A DNA stretch of 64,000 nt from Blepharisma stoltei (Eukaryota; Ciliophora; Heterotrichea; Heterotrichida; Blepharismidae). The translations under genes and the position numbers were made by a program. The notes beneath the pieces were generated by a model, which was given only the letters and a program-made list of their open reading frames with translations, was not told the DNA's origin and made no database searches. Of this stretch, positions 11,142-22,265 are shown one piece after another. The stretch is from contig CAJZBQ010000053.1 of NCBI GenBank assembly GCA_914767885.1, forward strand, positions 1,338,501-1,402,500. Direction: 5' to 3'. Positions within the stretch are counted from its first letter, which is position 1; the number at the start of each line of letters is the position of its first letter.

Positions 11142-11363
11142 TTAAAACTTTGAAGGAGGAGCTTTTGACTGGAAACAAGATTTAGGCATTCTTCCTTGAT
11201 TGAAGGAACTTCCAACTTGAGTTCTAGGGTCTGCAGTTCCAGAAAAGCATTTTTCGTGATACATAAGTCTTATTTTTCGTCCATCTCGATAGATGATTCT
11301 TTCACCTTTATCGATTGCACGATGGCATTCTCTGCAATTGTGTCCGTATCTAGAAGCAACCAT
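11142..11363 (-). CDS. Small zinc-binding protein
   Basis: A 73-residue protein. Near the N-terminus it has HNCRECHRAIDKGERI, then MYHEKCF about 15 residues later, giving a C-x2-C ... H-x2-C zinc site like the PARP-type or LIM-like half-fingers. The C-terminal half is Ser/Gly/Gln-rich and probably disordered. The gene is short but the Cys/His spacing is convincing. Function is unknown; nucleic-acid or protein binding is possible. Confidence 0.7.
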   Translation of the reverse strand: MVASRYGHNCRECHRAIDKGERIIYRDGRKIRLMYHEKCFSGTADPRTQVGSSFNQGRMPKSCFQSKAPPSKF

Positions 11364-11522
11364 ATGGCCGATGGTTCAATAATCCATTTAATTATATTTA
11401 TTATAGATCTTTTAAAAATAATTATTGATATAAATATCGATATTTTAGTTAAAGAAAAATGCATGCAATAATTATGATATAAATATTCTAAATATTATAC
11501 CCTGATTAAAATTTCATAACTA

Positions 11523-12374
11523 ATGAATGAAAATGCCACAGAGCTAGAAGCTACAGTTCTTAACTGTAACAGACTTGCAATGGACTATCTGAAACTTGAA
11601 GATTTCAAGCAAAGCCTGACTCTTCTGAAGCGTGCAGAAACAATTTTAAACAACGAAGAAGACACCTTCAGCTCAATACCAAATAGACTAAAGCTGATGG
11701 GAATAACTCTCAACAACCTAGGCTGTTACTATAAAAAGCGAAAACAAATCAAAGTCGCCCTCAACTACTTACGCCAAGCTCTACAAGTCGAGCTTCAAAC
11801 ACAATCAGATAACGTAAATATAGCAGGAACTCATTTAAACATCTGTGCAATTCTATCATCACTCTCAAAACACGAGCAGTCCTTCCAGCATGCCAGACAA
11901 GCTATGGCTCTGCTTGAAGAAGCAAGATCTCAAGAAGCTTTATCCCAAGAAAAAGGCCTAAATTTGGCAACAAGTCTAGTGATTTCTTATCATAATGCTG
12001 GAGCTGAATTGGAGCATATGAGCAAGATGTCTGAAGCTTTGCAGTATTATGAAAGTGCGTGAAAAATTTCAAAAAAAGAACTAGGAGGGAAAAACCCACT
12101 CACAGTCAACATGCTGGAAGCTTTTAATAATTTATCGATGAAATTCAACAACAGCTTTTCTGTGCTGAGGTCAGAAAGAAATAGAATTACTCCATTGAGG
12201 ACCAGAGGGAGCGCTTCTGATGTGCCGAATACAGTTAGAGAAAAGCTACCATCGATTACTCCTCCAAGGATGAGAAATGGGAGAAACACTGGGAATTCGA
12301 TTTCTCCTGGAAGAGATTTTAGAGTTCCTGAAACGATTGAGAAAATTAGGTCTATGGTGTCAAGGGCTCATTAA
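11523..12374 (+). CDS. Tetratricopeptide-repeat protein
   Basis: The protein is 283 residues with one TGA-Trp at 12060. The first 190 residues form about four TPR motifs of the kinesin-light-chain/nephrocystin type with 40-residue spacing (MGITLNNLGCYYKKRKQIKVALNYLRQAL; IAGTHLNICAILSSLSKHEQSFQHARQAM; VISYHNAGAELEHMSKMSEALQYYESAW). The C-terminal 90 residues are basic and Arg/Pro/Ser-rich, likely disordered. This type of protein usually serves as an adaptor, often in cilia of ciliates; the partner is unknown. Its stop lies 8 bp from the stop of the convergent gene, so the transcripts probably overlap. Confidence 0.85.
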
Positions 12375-12381
12375 TGAAATA

Positions 12382-13748
12382 TTATATATGTTTAACTATT
12401 TCTTGTGTTAATTTGGAGAACTCTTCTTTGTCTGTCAGCTTCCTTCTATTGAAATTGGTAACCAAATGGCTCTTTAGATCTTCATGCTGCTCGAGGATAT
12501 TTAGCCTGCATAAACTCCATAGCGAATGCACAACAGAAATATCTGAAAGTCTTTCTCCTTCATTTATATAGGCTTTTATCATTCCAATTGTCCACTCCAC
12601 AAATTCACGTCTTTTTGCATTACCTTTTACTGCCAGTGGTAAATATCTTGCATATGCAAATAATAGTCCAACTGCATCTCCAATTTCCATTTGTTTCCCA
12701 TGCGGATTTTCAATGATTTCTTTTTCAACATCATCGTACAAATCAACAGTCCCTTGTCCAACCTTTATAAAGCTTGCTAAACAATGTGCTAAGCTTCTTG
12801 TATCCATTATACGCTTATTTTCTCTTATTTGTTTATTAAACAATGCAAAAAGTTCTTCATTTCCTAGGTTTTTAAGTCCAAACATATAGATGATAATACT
12901 CAAATCTTCACCATACAGGTCTTTCGATATTCTAAACACTTGTCCTTCTAAGGCAACTAGAAATTTATCGTCAATTAAATTCTTGCTTCCATAAACTTTT
13001 ACAATAGTAGCCACGCACTTCGCATTCATTTTGTTTTCTTTGCAGATTTTATTTTTTATGATATCTCTCAGGTTTATCCAAAATTCCTCTGAACCTTTAT
13101 CGGCTTGGTCAAATGACCTGACAATGCATTGTATGTTTTCATAGTTGATAGAGTCAGCAAGGCCTTTTATTAAACGCTTTTCGATGCTTGACCACATGAT
13201 ATCATCATCAATATTTAAATTGATGAGATGAATCAGCAAAGTTTGAATTGTGTTCATTCCATATACCATTTACATTAAAATGACGGCAAATGCGAATTTG
13301 AATTCTTGATACAACAGTCAAGACTTTATGACACGGCGAACTGGGAGCAACTCGGAGTCGAAAATCAAGTGCAGCCTTAGGAAATGTATCCGGGTTAGAT
13401 TTTGACTGCTTCCTGTGGTTGAAATGGAGCACGCAGCAAAGTCCTTTTGGATCCAAGGAAGGATGGGCCTGTGCACAAGTAATAGTCATCGGTAAGCAGG
13501 GGGATTTCTTTAATTGCTTTTTGTACGGCAGGTAGTTTTGTCCAAGTTATGGATTCTATGTTAACAAGTCTTTGGGCTGCTCTGTATAGTGCAGCTAAGG
13601 CTTTAACTGGCTTTTCTCGAATTCAAGGCTTGTAGTTATTAGAGTTGTTTAAACAATCAAGATGTGTTTGCAGCTCATTTGGAAGTTTTCCAATTTCATC
13701 AAAACTAGCAAATCTATTGAGATTTCTCAGACACCGAAAAATTATCAT
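12382..13748 (-). CDS. Probable mitochondrial helical-repeat protein (FASTK/OPR-like)
   Basis: The N-terminus MIIFRCLRNLNRFASF is basic and lacks acids, like a mitochondrial targeting sequence. The rest is all-helical with repeated units of about 35-40 residues (NYENIQCIVRSFDQA, NAKCVATIVKVYGS, DLSIIIYMFGLKN, DTRSLAHCLASFIKVG), as in organellar RNA-binding FASTK or octotricopeptide-type proteins. The frame is interrupted by a SINE-like fragment (about 13272-13482), which contains stops and must be absent from the mRNA. The exact junction is not defined because I found no clear target duplication. One TGA-Trp occurs upstream (YKPWIREK). Confidence 0.65.
13272..13482 (+). mobile_element. 3'-truncated SINE-like fragment
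   Basis: It starts CATTAAAATGACGGC and aligns along about 200 bp with the start of the copy at 39221 (shared TGTATCCGGKTAG, TTTTGRCTGC, TTGGATCC blocks). No convincing target duplication was found. Confidence 0.65.
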
Positions 13749-14250
13749 TTTATTGATAAATATTTACCATTTTTTAAAGCATTTCCATAGAGACGACAAC
13801 GCTTTAAAATTTAATTGGCATCATTTAGGCTGTTTATGCAGCTTTAATACATAATTTATCTCCTAAACTCAATAATTTTAGAAATTGCCGATGTGGATTT
13901 TTAATTTCTGATAAAAAAATTGATATAATTTTTGGATTTTCTTTCTTTATTCATGGCTTTGAAGAAAAATAGATCGAATTTTATCTATTTGAAACTCTAA
14001 TTAATTCCTATTTCTGAATTTTTATTTGACGAAAACCCATTTTGGTTCACCATTCAAAAAATGGTGCAAGGCCAGGATCTGAACCAGCATCAAAATGCCT
14101 GAGGACAGGAAACAAAGACGACCGAAAATCCTTGACCACTGCCTTTGAAGCACATGGGCTGACTTCTGGTTCTTCTAATTTTCTATAATTAAGCTAAAAA
14201 ATTGAGATAAGCTATATATAGTTTCTATGTAAGACCATACATATATTAAT
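13749..14250. other. Intergenic with a Pol III-like motif pair
   Basis: The divergent spacer is AT-rich. On the minus strand at about 14052-14160 there is an A-box-like AGTGGTCAAGGAT and a B-box-like GGTTCAGATCC about 45 nt apart. No tRNA cloverleaf can be closed: the acceptor and T stems mispair. Confidence 0.35.
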
Positions 14251-14589
14251 ATGGCAAAACAAGGAGGTAAGGCTAAAGCTGCAAAGAAGCAAAAAAGAGT
14301 GAAGAAAGATAAGTCTGGACCAAAAAAACCTAAGTCAGCTTTCATGTTCTTCTCTCAAGATAGAAGACAGACACTTAAAACTGAGCAGCCTGATCTCAAA
14401 ATTACCGAACAATCGAAAGTAATTGGTAAGGAATGGGGCGAATTAACTGATGCCGAAAAAGCCCCTTATCAAGAAAAAGCTAATCAAGATAGAGAAAGAT
14501 ACAATAAGGAGAAGGCCTCAAGTCCTAAGGAAGAAGAAAAGAAGGAAGAGCCTGAAGGTGACGAAGAGGATGAGGAGTCAGAAGATTAA
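14251..14589 (+). CDS. HMGB-type chromatin protein
   Basis: A 112-residue protein: a Lys-rich N-terminus, a single HMG box (GPKKPKSAFMFFSQDRRQ ... VIGKEWGELTDAEKAPYQEKA ... DRERYNKE), then an acidic tail of Glu/Asp. This matches the length and order of single-box HMGB/NHP6-like proteins that bend DNA non-specifically in chromatin. There is no intron or insert. The box aromatic and proline landmarks are all present. Confidence 0.95.
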   Translation: MAKQGGKAKAAKKQKRVKKDKSGPKKPKSAFMFFSQDRRQTLKTEQPDLKITEQSKVIGKEWGELTDAEKAPYQEKANQDRERYNKEKASSPKEEEKKEEPEGDEEDEESED

Positions 14590-15096
14590 TTATTTTCTAA
14601 TAAAATAAATCAAAAAATTCAAAATCATTTTAAATATTTTTTGACTGTTTATATCATTTTGAGCTCATTGTCGAGGAATTAGCCTCAGCTTTGTAAGAGC
14701 GGAATAAATAAGCAATCGGAAGGAATTGAATAAATTTATTGGCGAGATATATTTTCTTAAAAATAGATGGCAATAGGAGTGAATCGGCTATAACTCCATT
14801 TACTGATGAAGGATTAATTTTCTATCGAAAAATCAGCGGCAAAGACAATTCTCCAACCTTTTTTTCATTACTCTTAAAATATCCTTATATATGCCATATA
14901 AATAATTTCCAAAAATAATTAAAAATAAAGCATTTATTTGGGGCTTTTTTCTCTCTTGAAAAGTATTAGAAGAAAAATATTTAGATGTAAACAAGCATCA
15001 AGGATATTGATGTCTAAAATCAAAAATTCGGTTTTTTATTTCTATAGCTGCGTGCATCAAATAATATTATATCTTACAACTATAATCAACTTAGAC
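14590..15096. other. Intergenic (3' ends of convergent genes)
   Basis: AT-rich between convergent genes. I found no gene or bounded insert. Confidence 0.5.
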
Positions 15097-15975
15097 TTAT
15101 TCAAATTTTAGCTTCCTTTTTTGAAAATAACTGTAAATTAGATAGCAAAACAAAATAACGCCAAACAATCCTAGACAAATTCATGCTATAAAAAGAAAGG
15201 AAAAAGGATGGCTCATAGGTGGATTGGTTCAACTGGCATCATCAATTACACTTCTAATGGTGCTGCTTTGAATTGGCTTATCAATAAAAATTTCATAATA
15301 TCACCTTCCGTTTACTTTAGAATGTGTAGGAATTGTATCTATATTTACAGAAAAATTTACTTGGATTCCTTCGAAATTATATTCGTTTATATAATATTTG
15401 AAATAACCATATTGGCTAGATGGTCGATTATAATCTATAAAATTCAATATTAAATATCCTTTCATTATATTCGAAGTAATAAAACTTCCATCATTATAAA
15501 CATATATGAATTCAGTATTATCAAGGATGGTGATGCTATTTGTATCATTGAAGTCTTGCAAATAATATTCATCGATATATGTTCCATTTGTAATAGTTTT
15601 GCATTGTGGCTTTACTGTCCATAACAAATTTGTTTGGTTTGATACCCTTAAGCAGTTTGAAAATCCAGGTATGGATGGGTTATATTTAGAATTGAAAATG
15701 CAAGAATCCATGATAGGAAATATCAAGGTTAAATCACAGTTTATTTTCCGCTTTTTCTCACAATATAGCCCATAATAGTCCTCAGGGCATAAGCAAGCAT
15801 CTGAAATAAAGGTAGATTGCTCACACTGATTGCTGCTCACATTTAAGTAATACTCATCCCGAGACACTTGGATTCCATTGCAATAATAATTATCACCCAT
15901 TATACGGACCAGATGACCATATTCAGAGCAGGATAGAGTGTCCACAGTAATTATGAGAATATAAATTAATATCAT
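15097..15975 (-). CDS. EGF-type single-pass surface protein
   Basis: The protein is 292 residues when TGA is read as Trp (near 15300, 15228 and 15168). It has a cleavable-looking signal peptide (MILIYILIITVDTLS), an ectodomain with many Cys residues and N-glycosylation sites, and an EGF-like signature (CLCPEDYYGLYC). A single transmembrane helix near the C-terminus (FLFIAWICLGLFGVILFCYL) is followed by a short basic tail. It is probably a type I plasma-membrane glycoprotein; its ligand is unknown. Confidence 0.8.
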
Positions 15976-16107
15976 CTTTTAATTAAATTTGGATTTATTT
16001 ATAAATATGGATCAGATAAGATACAAATTTATTTTATGATCAAAAAATATGTTTAGATTTTCGTAATTATTCAGGGTATTTAAAGAAAAATTGCTCTTGT
16101 TGATTAA

Positions 16108-16180
16108 TCCGAGATAGTATAGTGGTCAAGTATCCCTGCCTGTCACGCAGGGGACCCGGGTTCAATTCCCGGTCTCGGAG
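16108..16180 (+). tRNA. tRNA-Asp (GTC)
   Basis: A full cloverleaf: acceptor TCCGAGA/TCTCGGA with discriminator G, D arm with AGTGGTCAAGT, anticodon arm CCTGC-CTGTCAC-GCAGG with anticodon GTC, and T arm CCGGGTTCAATTCCCGG. There is no intron. A run of six T directly after the gene fits a Pol III terminator. Confidence 0.97.
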
Positions 16181-16186
16181 TTTTTT
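16181..16186 (+). terminator. Pol III T-run
   Basis: Six T immediately follow the tRNA-Asp 3' end. Confidence 0.8.
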
Positions 16187-16571
16187 ATCTCATAATTCTT
16201 TATTTTTATATGATAAATGCAGCATGATTTTGCTTATTTTATTTACGTGGAAAATTGATTAATAATTTTGCTATAGTGAATTATTAAGTTACTATTTATA
16301 ATTAAAAAGCTGGCAGGAGCTGAGATTCCAATGAAAATAATGAATTCATTTGAAGCACTCTCAAATGATAATAAGTTAATCAAGCAGAAATAAATTATTA
16401 AAGCTAAAAATTGGATAAATAATTTGCTTTAGTAAAATGATCAAAAGTCCAATAATGTTATTAGCAACTATGCAATAATAAATGTTTGCCATACTGAATT
16501 TATTTTATTTTCAATCAGCTCTAAACGAAATCAAATTGAAAGAAAATCTTTTTGAAAATTTTATTAAAAGC

Positions 16572-17402
16572 TTAACTTTTCGCTCTATTCTTAAAATGTG
16601 TGTCCAATCTATCTAACAAAGAAACTGTAAGACAAGCATCAATAATATACTGCACAATTCTAAACTGCCATCCAGAGCACACAATCCTTATTTTTCCAAT
16701 ATTACTTTTCTCATTATCTATAAATTTCTTCAAAACTCCCCATGTAGATTTCCCTTCCATTTCTCCATATTTTTGCAGCTGAGTTTTTGCAAAATCTAAA
16801 GGCATGACCGCTGCTGTATTAATAACTCCAACTATAGCTCCTATAATTAAAAGTTCTGAATACAGTAGCTCTTCTTTATGTGTATATTTTTTTGTTATTT
16901 CTTTAAAAAACGAAGTGCAGCCTAAAAACGTAACTCAAGAAATAGTCTGCTTGAATAATAATGGCTGAATCCCTCTGAAAGCTTCATGCTTTAAGTTCTT
17001 TTCTCGAAAAAATTGTCTAATCGTTGCTTTCGGTGATGTCATAATCCAAGTCTTAAGTCTTTCTAAAGGGCAGATTATATAGCCTTCTATCGCAGCAATA
17101 GAAAGTCCAGTCAGTGTTTGCACAGCATTTTCGTTCCTTATAAAAGTTCTAAAAATTCTTGGAAAGTGAACCATCATTGGAAATCTATATGCCTGCTTAA
17201 AAGAATTTCTAATGGCATTAGGGATTAGTCCTGTGTATAGTTTTAGAATCCCATTACTTTTGATATCGTTTATCACAAATTTATAAGGATCAACATGCGG
17301 ATTTGCTTGGACTTGTGTTTTTATATATTCAAAAGGATGCTCAAAAGGTAAAGCAGCTATAGTTCTTGAAATTCCTATTAAGCTGGCATAAAAAATGTCC
17401 AT
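16572..17402 (-). CDS. Mitochondrial carrier family protein
   Basis: The protein is 276 residues, near the usual 280-300, with one TGA-Trp at about 16936. Three repeats carry degenerate PX[D/E]XX[K/R] signatures: LPFEHPFEYIKTQVQ, then CPLERLKTWIM, then MPLDFAKTQLQKYG. Each is followed by a second helix with the K/R-rich matrix loop. It should be an inner mitochondrial membrane solute carrier. The substrate cannot be told. The first signature (LPFEHPFEYIK) departs from the consensus Pro position. Confidence 0.88.
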
Positions 17403-17429
17403 TTTATCATTAACTTAAAAAGAAAAATT

Positions 17430-20198
17430 TTAATAATCGAAAGGAGGTGGGGATAAATCTCCCTTTTGAGAATTGAGAGATAAGCAACTTGGCTTTCTAA
17501 ATCGACTATGCAGCGGGGAATTTTCCAAACTCAGTTTTGATGGTCTAACAATAGCCATCTGAGTATCTTTCCACAGCTTTTCAAGCTTAATAATGAATTC
17601 CTTTGTCAACTCTAAATTCTGAGTTTTCATTTGTGGAATCGCCACATTTTCTTGGATTTCCATATATTTTTTAATCCACTCCCCTAATACCTCATGCAGT
17701 TTATTGATTTCTAGTTGCTTTCTCATTAATTCTTTTTCGCATATATTTTTGAGTCCTTCCAAATATATTTTCCATCTTGATTTTTCTTTCATATAAATTT
17801 CAAGATTTTGCTTCTGGTAAGTTTCAAGGAGGGATTTAAAAACGTTGCATTCATTTTTTACTTGCTCATACCCATTCTTCATATTATGGCTGAACATTGT
17901 TTGAAGCTGTAGGTTGGTTTCTAAACTCCGGAACTTGAACCCATCTTCGTGTTCTGTAAATGAAGATTTTTGATGCGAAAAGTCTTCAAAATGGTGCTTG
18001 ATGACTGATATTGATGTTTTCATTCTTGAGCCTTTCCTCACGATAGCTGGAGTTTCCAAAGTGGTATGAGGAATTTGCTTAATAGGCCTTATAATCTTTC
18101 CTTTGAAATTGTTGCTGCTTTCGATCACATGCTCTTTATTTCAGTGCTCAGTTTCAAGTTTTTCTATAATACTTATCAGTTTATTATAAGATTCATTTAA
18201 ATGATTTATCATTTGTTCGTATTCAGAAATTCTTTTTTCTTGATTTCTCACAAGCAACACTTTCAAGTTAAATTTTTCTTTTAGTAAGTTATATTTCCAT
18301 TGAGTATCATAATAGCATCTCAAGAGTTCACTATTGGCAACCCCAGATTGTATTATTTGCTTTTTTAATTGAAAAATGATAATTTCGTTACTCAGCTTAG
18401 TATCGTTTTCTAATGCTGAGCACAGTTCTTGAGTGTATTGGTCTTGAGACTGTATATATTCTTCGTCTAGAGGAATATCAATTCCTATTTCTGACTGCTT
18501 ATAAGCTTTCAAGTAGGATTCTTCAGTGTAAACTCTTTGCTCAGTTGTTAGGAGCATATCTGTTTTTGGGTCTACGAATTCCCACTCTGCCACATTTTCT
18601 CCTGCGTTTAATTTTCCTAAGGTGATACTAAACCTCTCACTCATTTGACTGAGATGGTGTTTTAAAATTTCAACTTGGCGATGCAAGATTTCATTTTCCT
18701 TTACCAGCAGCCTAACAGAATCTTCGTCGCTTGATTTAATTATAGATACTTTTTTGTACATTTCAAAATATTCCAGCGCTGAAGCTTCAGCTTTCAGTCT
18801 TTTTTTCCTTTCACTATTCAATTCTTTTTCGAGCTCTGCAATTCTTTCATTTGAGGCTTCTTTTTCTTGCTTCAAATTAGCTAATTCTTCAGCATATTGG
18901 TCGTAATGAAGTAAATCTTCAAGACCTTTGGATTTGTCTTGGTTAAAAGAAGGTCCAAAATCTTCAATAGAGGTTGGAGAAAAAAGGTCATCTGTAGGAG
19001 CTGTAGATATATTTGTCAAACTTCGAGCTATCATTATAGGAGATGTGATTTCACTTGAGTAGTGTCCTCTTAATCTGGAAATTTCATCTTTTGCCTCAGT
19101 TAGCTGCTGCTTCAGCTGATTGATCATTCGAATGTATTCTTCTGGAGACCTTTTAATATTCATTTTCGCTTGGTTTTTTATTGTTTTTGCTCTTTGAGCA
19201 AATTTTAAAGTATTTAGTGTGTCGTCAAAGTTCCTAGGATGTGGCGAGCAGCAGACGATTAAAGTGGTTTTATAGTTTCCACCTAATGATTCCTGCAATA
19301 ACCTTGTTAGTTTTGAATCTCTGTATGGAATATGATCAGACCCATTTGTGAGTGCATGAATAACGTTTCCAAGAGCACTTAATGACAAATTAATTTTTTT
19401 AGCTTCTTCTAGCTTATTTCCCGTAACGCCAGTTTGGTTGATTTTTTCACATCCAGCTAAATCGACTAAATTTAATATCCCTCGCTTTTCAGAGTCATTG
19501 GAGAGCTTCTGGTTTATTTCTAACATAAATAATTGGTGGCTTCTTGAGCTTACGCTATTCATTTTTGTAGACGCCACTGTGCGATTGCTTTCTCCTAACG
19601 ACAAAACATCCATTATTTCTTCTTCACATACCACATACATTTCAGTCAGCCCATGCACATAAATTCCTTTTCTTGGGTCTTCTTTAATTTTTAAATTCGC
19701 ACTGTTATTTCCTAGTAAGTCCTTAAGTTTTTCTTTATAAATTTCTAGCATAGAGCATTTTAATGTGATTTCTGCTTCATTCTTAATGTTTGCTAGTGAC
19801 TCAAAAACTAATCCACTAGCTCTTGGAATGATACCTTGAGATTCTTTGTCGTAAATATCAAGACCCATCATTGTAAAAGATTTTCCAGAGCCAGTTTGGC
19901 CATAAGCAAAGACTGTACCATTATACCCAGTCAGGACATCTTCAATAATTGGCTTGCCAATGAATTCAAAAATATCGCTTTGAGAAGTGTCTGGTGAAAA
20001 AACTTTATCATAAACGAATGGATCTGAGTCCAATCCTTGCTTTACTACTACACTGGTTTCGTTAGGGAAAGAATACAGATCGAGTTTTGTTTCTGGAAGC
20101 TGTAGCTCTATATCAATCAAGGGTCTGAACCTTGCAATAACTTTTATATTTTTACCAGTTTCCTCCCTTTCTCTAATAGAAGTTTTGCTTCTTCTCAT
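17430..20198 (-). CDS. Kinesin heavy chain (N-terminal motor)
   Basis: A 922-residue kinesin. The TGA at about 18136 is Trp and joins the motor/stalk with the C-terminal 230 residues. Motor domain at residues about 18-350: P-loop GQTGSGKS, switch I NSVSSRSH, switch II LVDLAGCEK, and the microtubule-binding HIPYRDSKLTRLL. The neck (FAQRAKTIKNQAKMN) matches kinesin-1-type motors, so plus-end-directed movement is expected. A coiled coil follows at about 360-480 and further helical segments to about 840. The tail is Ser/Pro-rich. No insert or intron was found. Confidence 0.93.
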
Positions 20199-20823
20199 AT
20201 TATTTTGAGAAGGGATATATCGTAGATAGAAATAGATCTCAAAATCTTTTAGATAGAAATTTTTAAAAAATTAGTTTTTGAGGTATTTCATTGGGTCAGC
20301 ATAAGCCTAAAATTTAAGAAATTACATAGATAATTTTTAAAATAGATAGTATTATATTAATCCTTTAACCTTGATGCTTTGAGAGTTTTTATACTTATTG
20401 AAGTTAAATTATTGACAATTCATTACTAAAGTTCTGTTTATGTTATACCAAAGTTGAAATCAATTTTTTTTTAATTGAAGCGTTAAAAGCAACACTTATG
20501 TCTATTAATCTTATTTAATAACTTTTGGGCAGGAACAAGCTCTTGATTGAGCCAATTTAATCCAGTAGTAGTTTTGTATGCAACTATAAAATTGTTAAAA
20601 TTAATGAGAAAATAGGAAAGCTTAAATAATCATTTTTTAATCTTCAGTTAAATTTCTCCTTATTATATATTATTCCTTATAACTGAAAAACTCTCTGACT
20701 TTAAAAAAAATTATTTAACTAATCAAAATATTAATGATTCTTTGAAAGCTTTTGGCAATTTTTTAATATCAAATTTATTAGATTGACCCATATAATCTCC
20801 TGAAAAGCTTTTTGATTTTCTTA
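20199..20823. other. Intergenic
   Basis: A very AT-rich promoter-side region of the kinesin gene. No gene was recognised. Confidence 0.5.
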
Positions 20824-21154
20824 CTCCCCCCTCTGTGATTGAACAAAACCATTAGAAAAATCCCTATTTTTTTGCCCAAAAAAACCACCCTCCGTGAGTG
20901 AACAAAAATTGTTTTAATAGAAAAATTTTTTATGGGAAAAAATTTTGTATATAAGTGAGAACTATTATAATGAAATCTCGAGCTAATTCTGTTTAATTTT
21001 AATAAATTGCGTTTTTAAACATAAATTTTACAAATTAAATTAATATTTGCCTTCCAATTTTCGAGAAGTGGGATTTTTTTAAAATTTCGAAAAAAAAATT
21101 TTCTATAAAATTTATCTTATATATAAATTTTTGTGTTCGTCCACGGAGGGGTTA
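20824..21154 (+). mobile_element. Family A MITE/IES, TSD TTA, intergenic
   Basis: It lies between TTA 20821-20823 and TTA 21152-21154. Its left end is CTCCCCCCTCTGTGATTGAAC, followed by the internal CTCCGTGAGTGAACAAAA repeat and the family core. The right end (GTTCGTCCACGGAGGGG) is decayed. It is a diverged copy. Confidence 0.85.
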
Positions 21155-21662
21155 GTTTTCTTTTACTAATTAAAATAAAAATATTTTAATCCATTTCCTT
21201 ACACCATTTTCAAAGAGTAAGCAATCACTTTTTAGGCGTTTCCAGATGATATTTACACAAACCTATCATACAATGTTTTATTTTGAAAGAAAATCAAATA
21301 CTGAATTAGTTAATAATATTACTGCTTAGATGATTAAAATAGCAAAATTGATGGAATTTAAATTAGGTGCAATAATTGTGTCAAAGCCCTATATATATAA
21401 AGAGCTATTTATATTAAAAAAATTTGGAAAGAATTAATTTGGATATTCTATAATTGTTCTTGGGATGGGAAGTCAGTAAACTTAGTCCATGAAATTCATA
21501 TAATTTTAAAATGTAACCCGCCCATATTTATCTTATAGCTTTCTTAGTCTTAGTCTTATTCTTAACTATACTTATCCAAAAGTACTGTAATTCTCGGAGT
21601 ACTAGCTCTTTCCCTAATGCTTCCCCGCTACTCACCAGTTCACTTTCACAGCTTCGCAAAGG
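21155..21662. other. Intergenic
   Basis: I see no coding frame or bounded element. A slightly GC-richer stretch at 21590-21660 could be a 3' UTR of the next minus-strand gene. Confidence 0.4.
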
Positions 21663-22081
21663 TTAATACTGCCGAATAAGTGCCTGCACTCGTTGTCAGC
21701 AGTTGGAAGATTTGTTTCACCATGCCGCACGTTTAAATAAGTTACCTGCCATTGCAAATTGGAAATTTTTTGATTGACTTTTGGCAAATTGGAAATCCAT
21801 AATTTCTTGTTTCAAAGTAAAGACCATTCCTGACTGGCCAAGAAACTCACTTCTGGTAATGTGGAGATCTCTTTTCAACTCTTGGCTCATTTTCCCCATG
21901 AGGAAAACCCTGTTAAAAGATTGAGCTTGGGCTGATCAACTAAAGTCTGTTCCACTTGATTCCAGGAAGCACCTACCAGATACTCATTCTTGAGCGCCAT
22001 CATCCTTTCCTCAAGATCCCGCACACCTGTGGGATGTCGACTACAGGAGTTAAGAGGTTGGGCTGATTCACCACACCCCAT
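21663..22081 (-). CDS. Small protein with N-terminal MGCG acylation motif
   Basis: Two overlapping frames make one protein of about 139 residues if one G is added to the GGGG run at about 21896-21899. The N-terminus MGCGESAQ fits N-myristoylation at Gly2 and palmitoylation at Cys3. The rest is helical and basic, with a repeated FQFAK/FQFAM motif. The family is unknown. The frame break may be a sequencing error or may mark a pseudogene. Confidence 0.45.
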
Positions 22082-22265
22082 TTTAATATATATCTTTACG
22101 CTTTCTATATAGCTTGCATATTGACTTTAGCAAGATAAATATATTTCAGCTTCCCAATACTTGGTTAATACAATTTTAGAAAGCTAAATCAATTATGATT
22201 CGACAAAGCAAATAAATTATTTATGCAATAGATTATAACTAAATTAAAGTTCAAACCTTTGCTAT

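Noticed and set aside
14052-14160. tRNA gene on the minus strand
   Set aside because: Acceptor and T stems contain several mismatches, and no anticodon loop of normal length can be placed.
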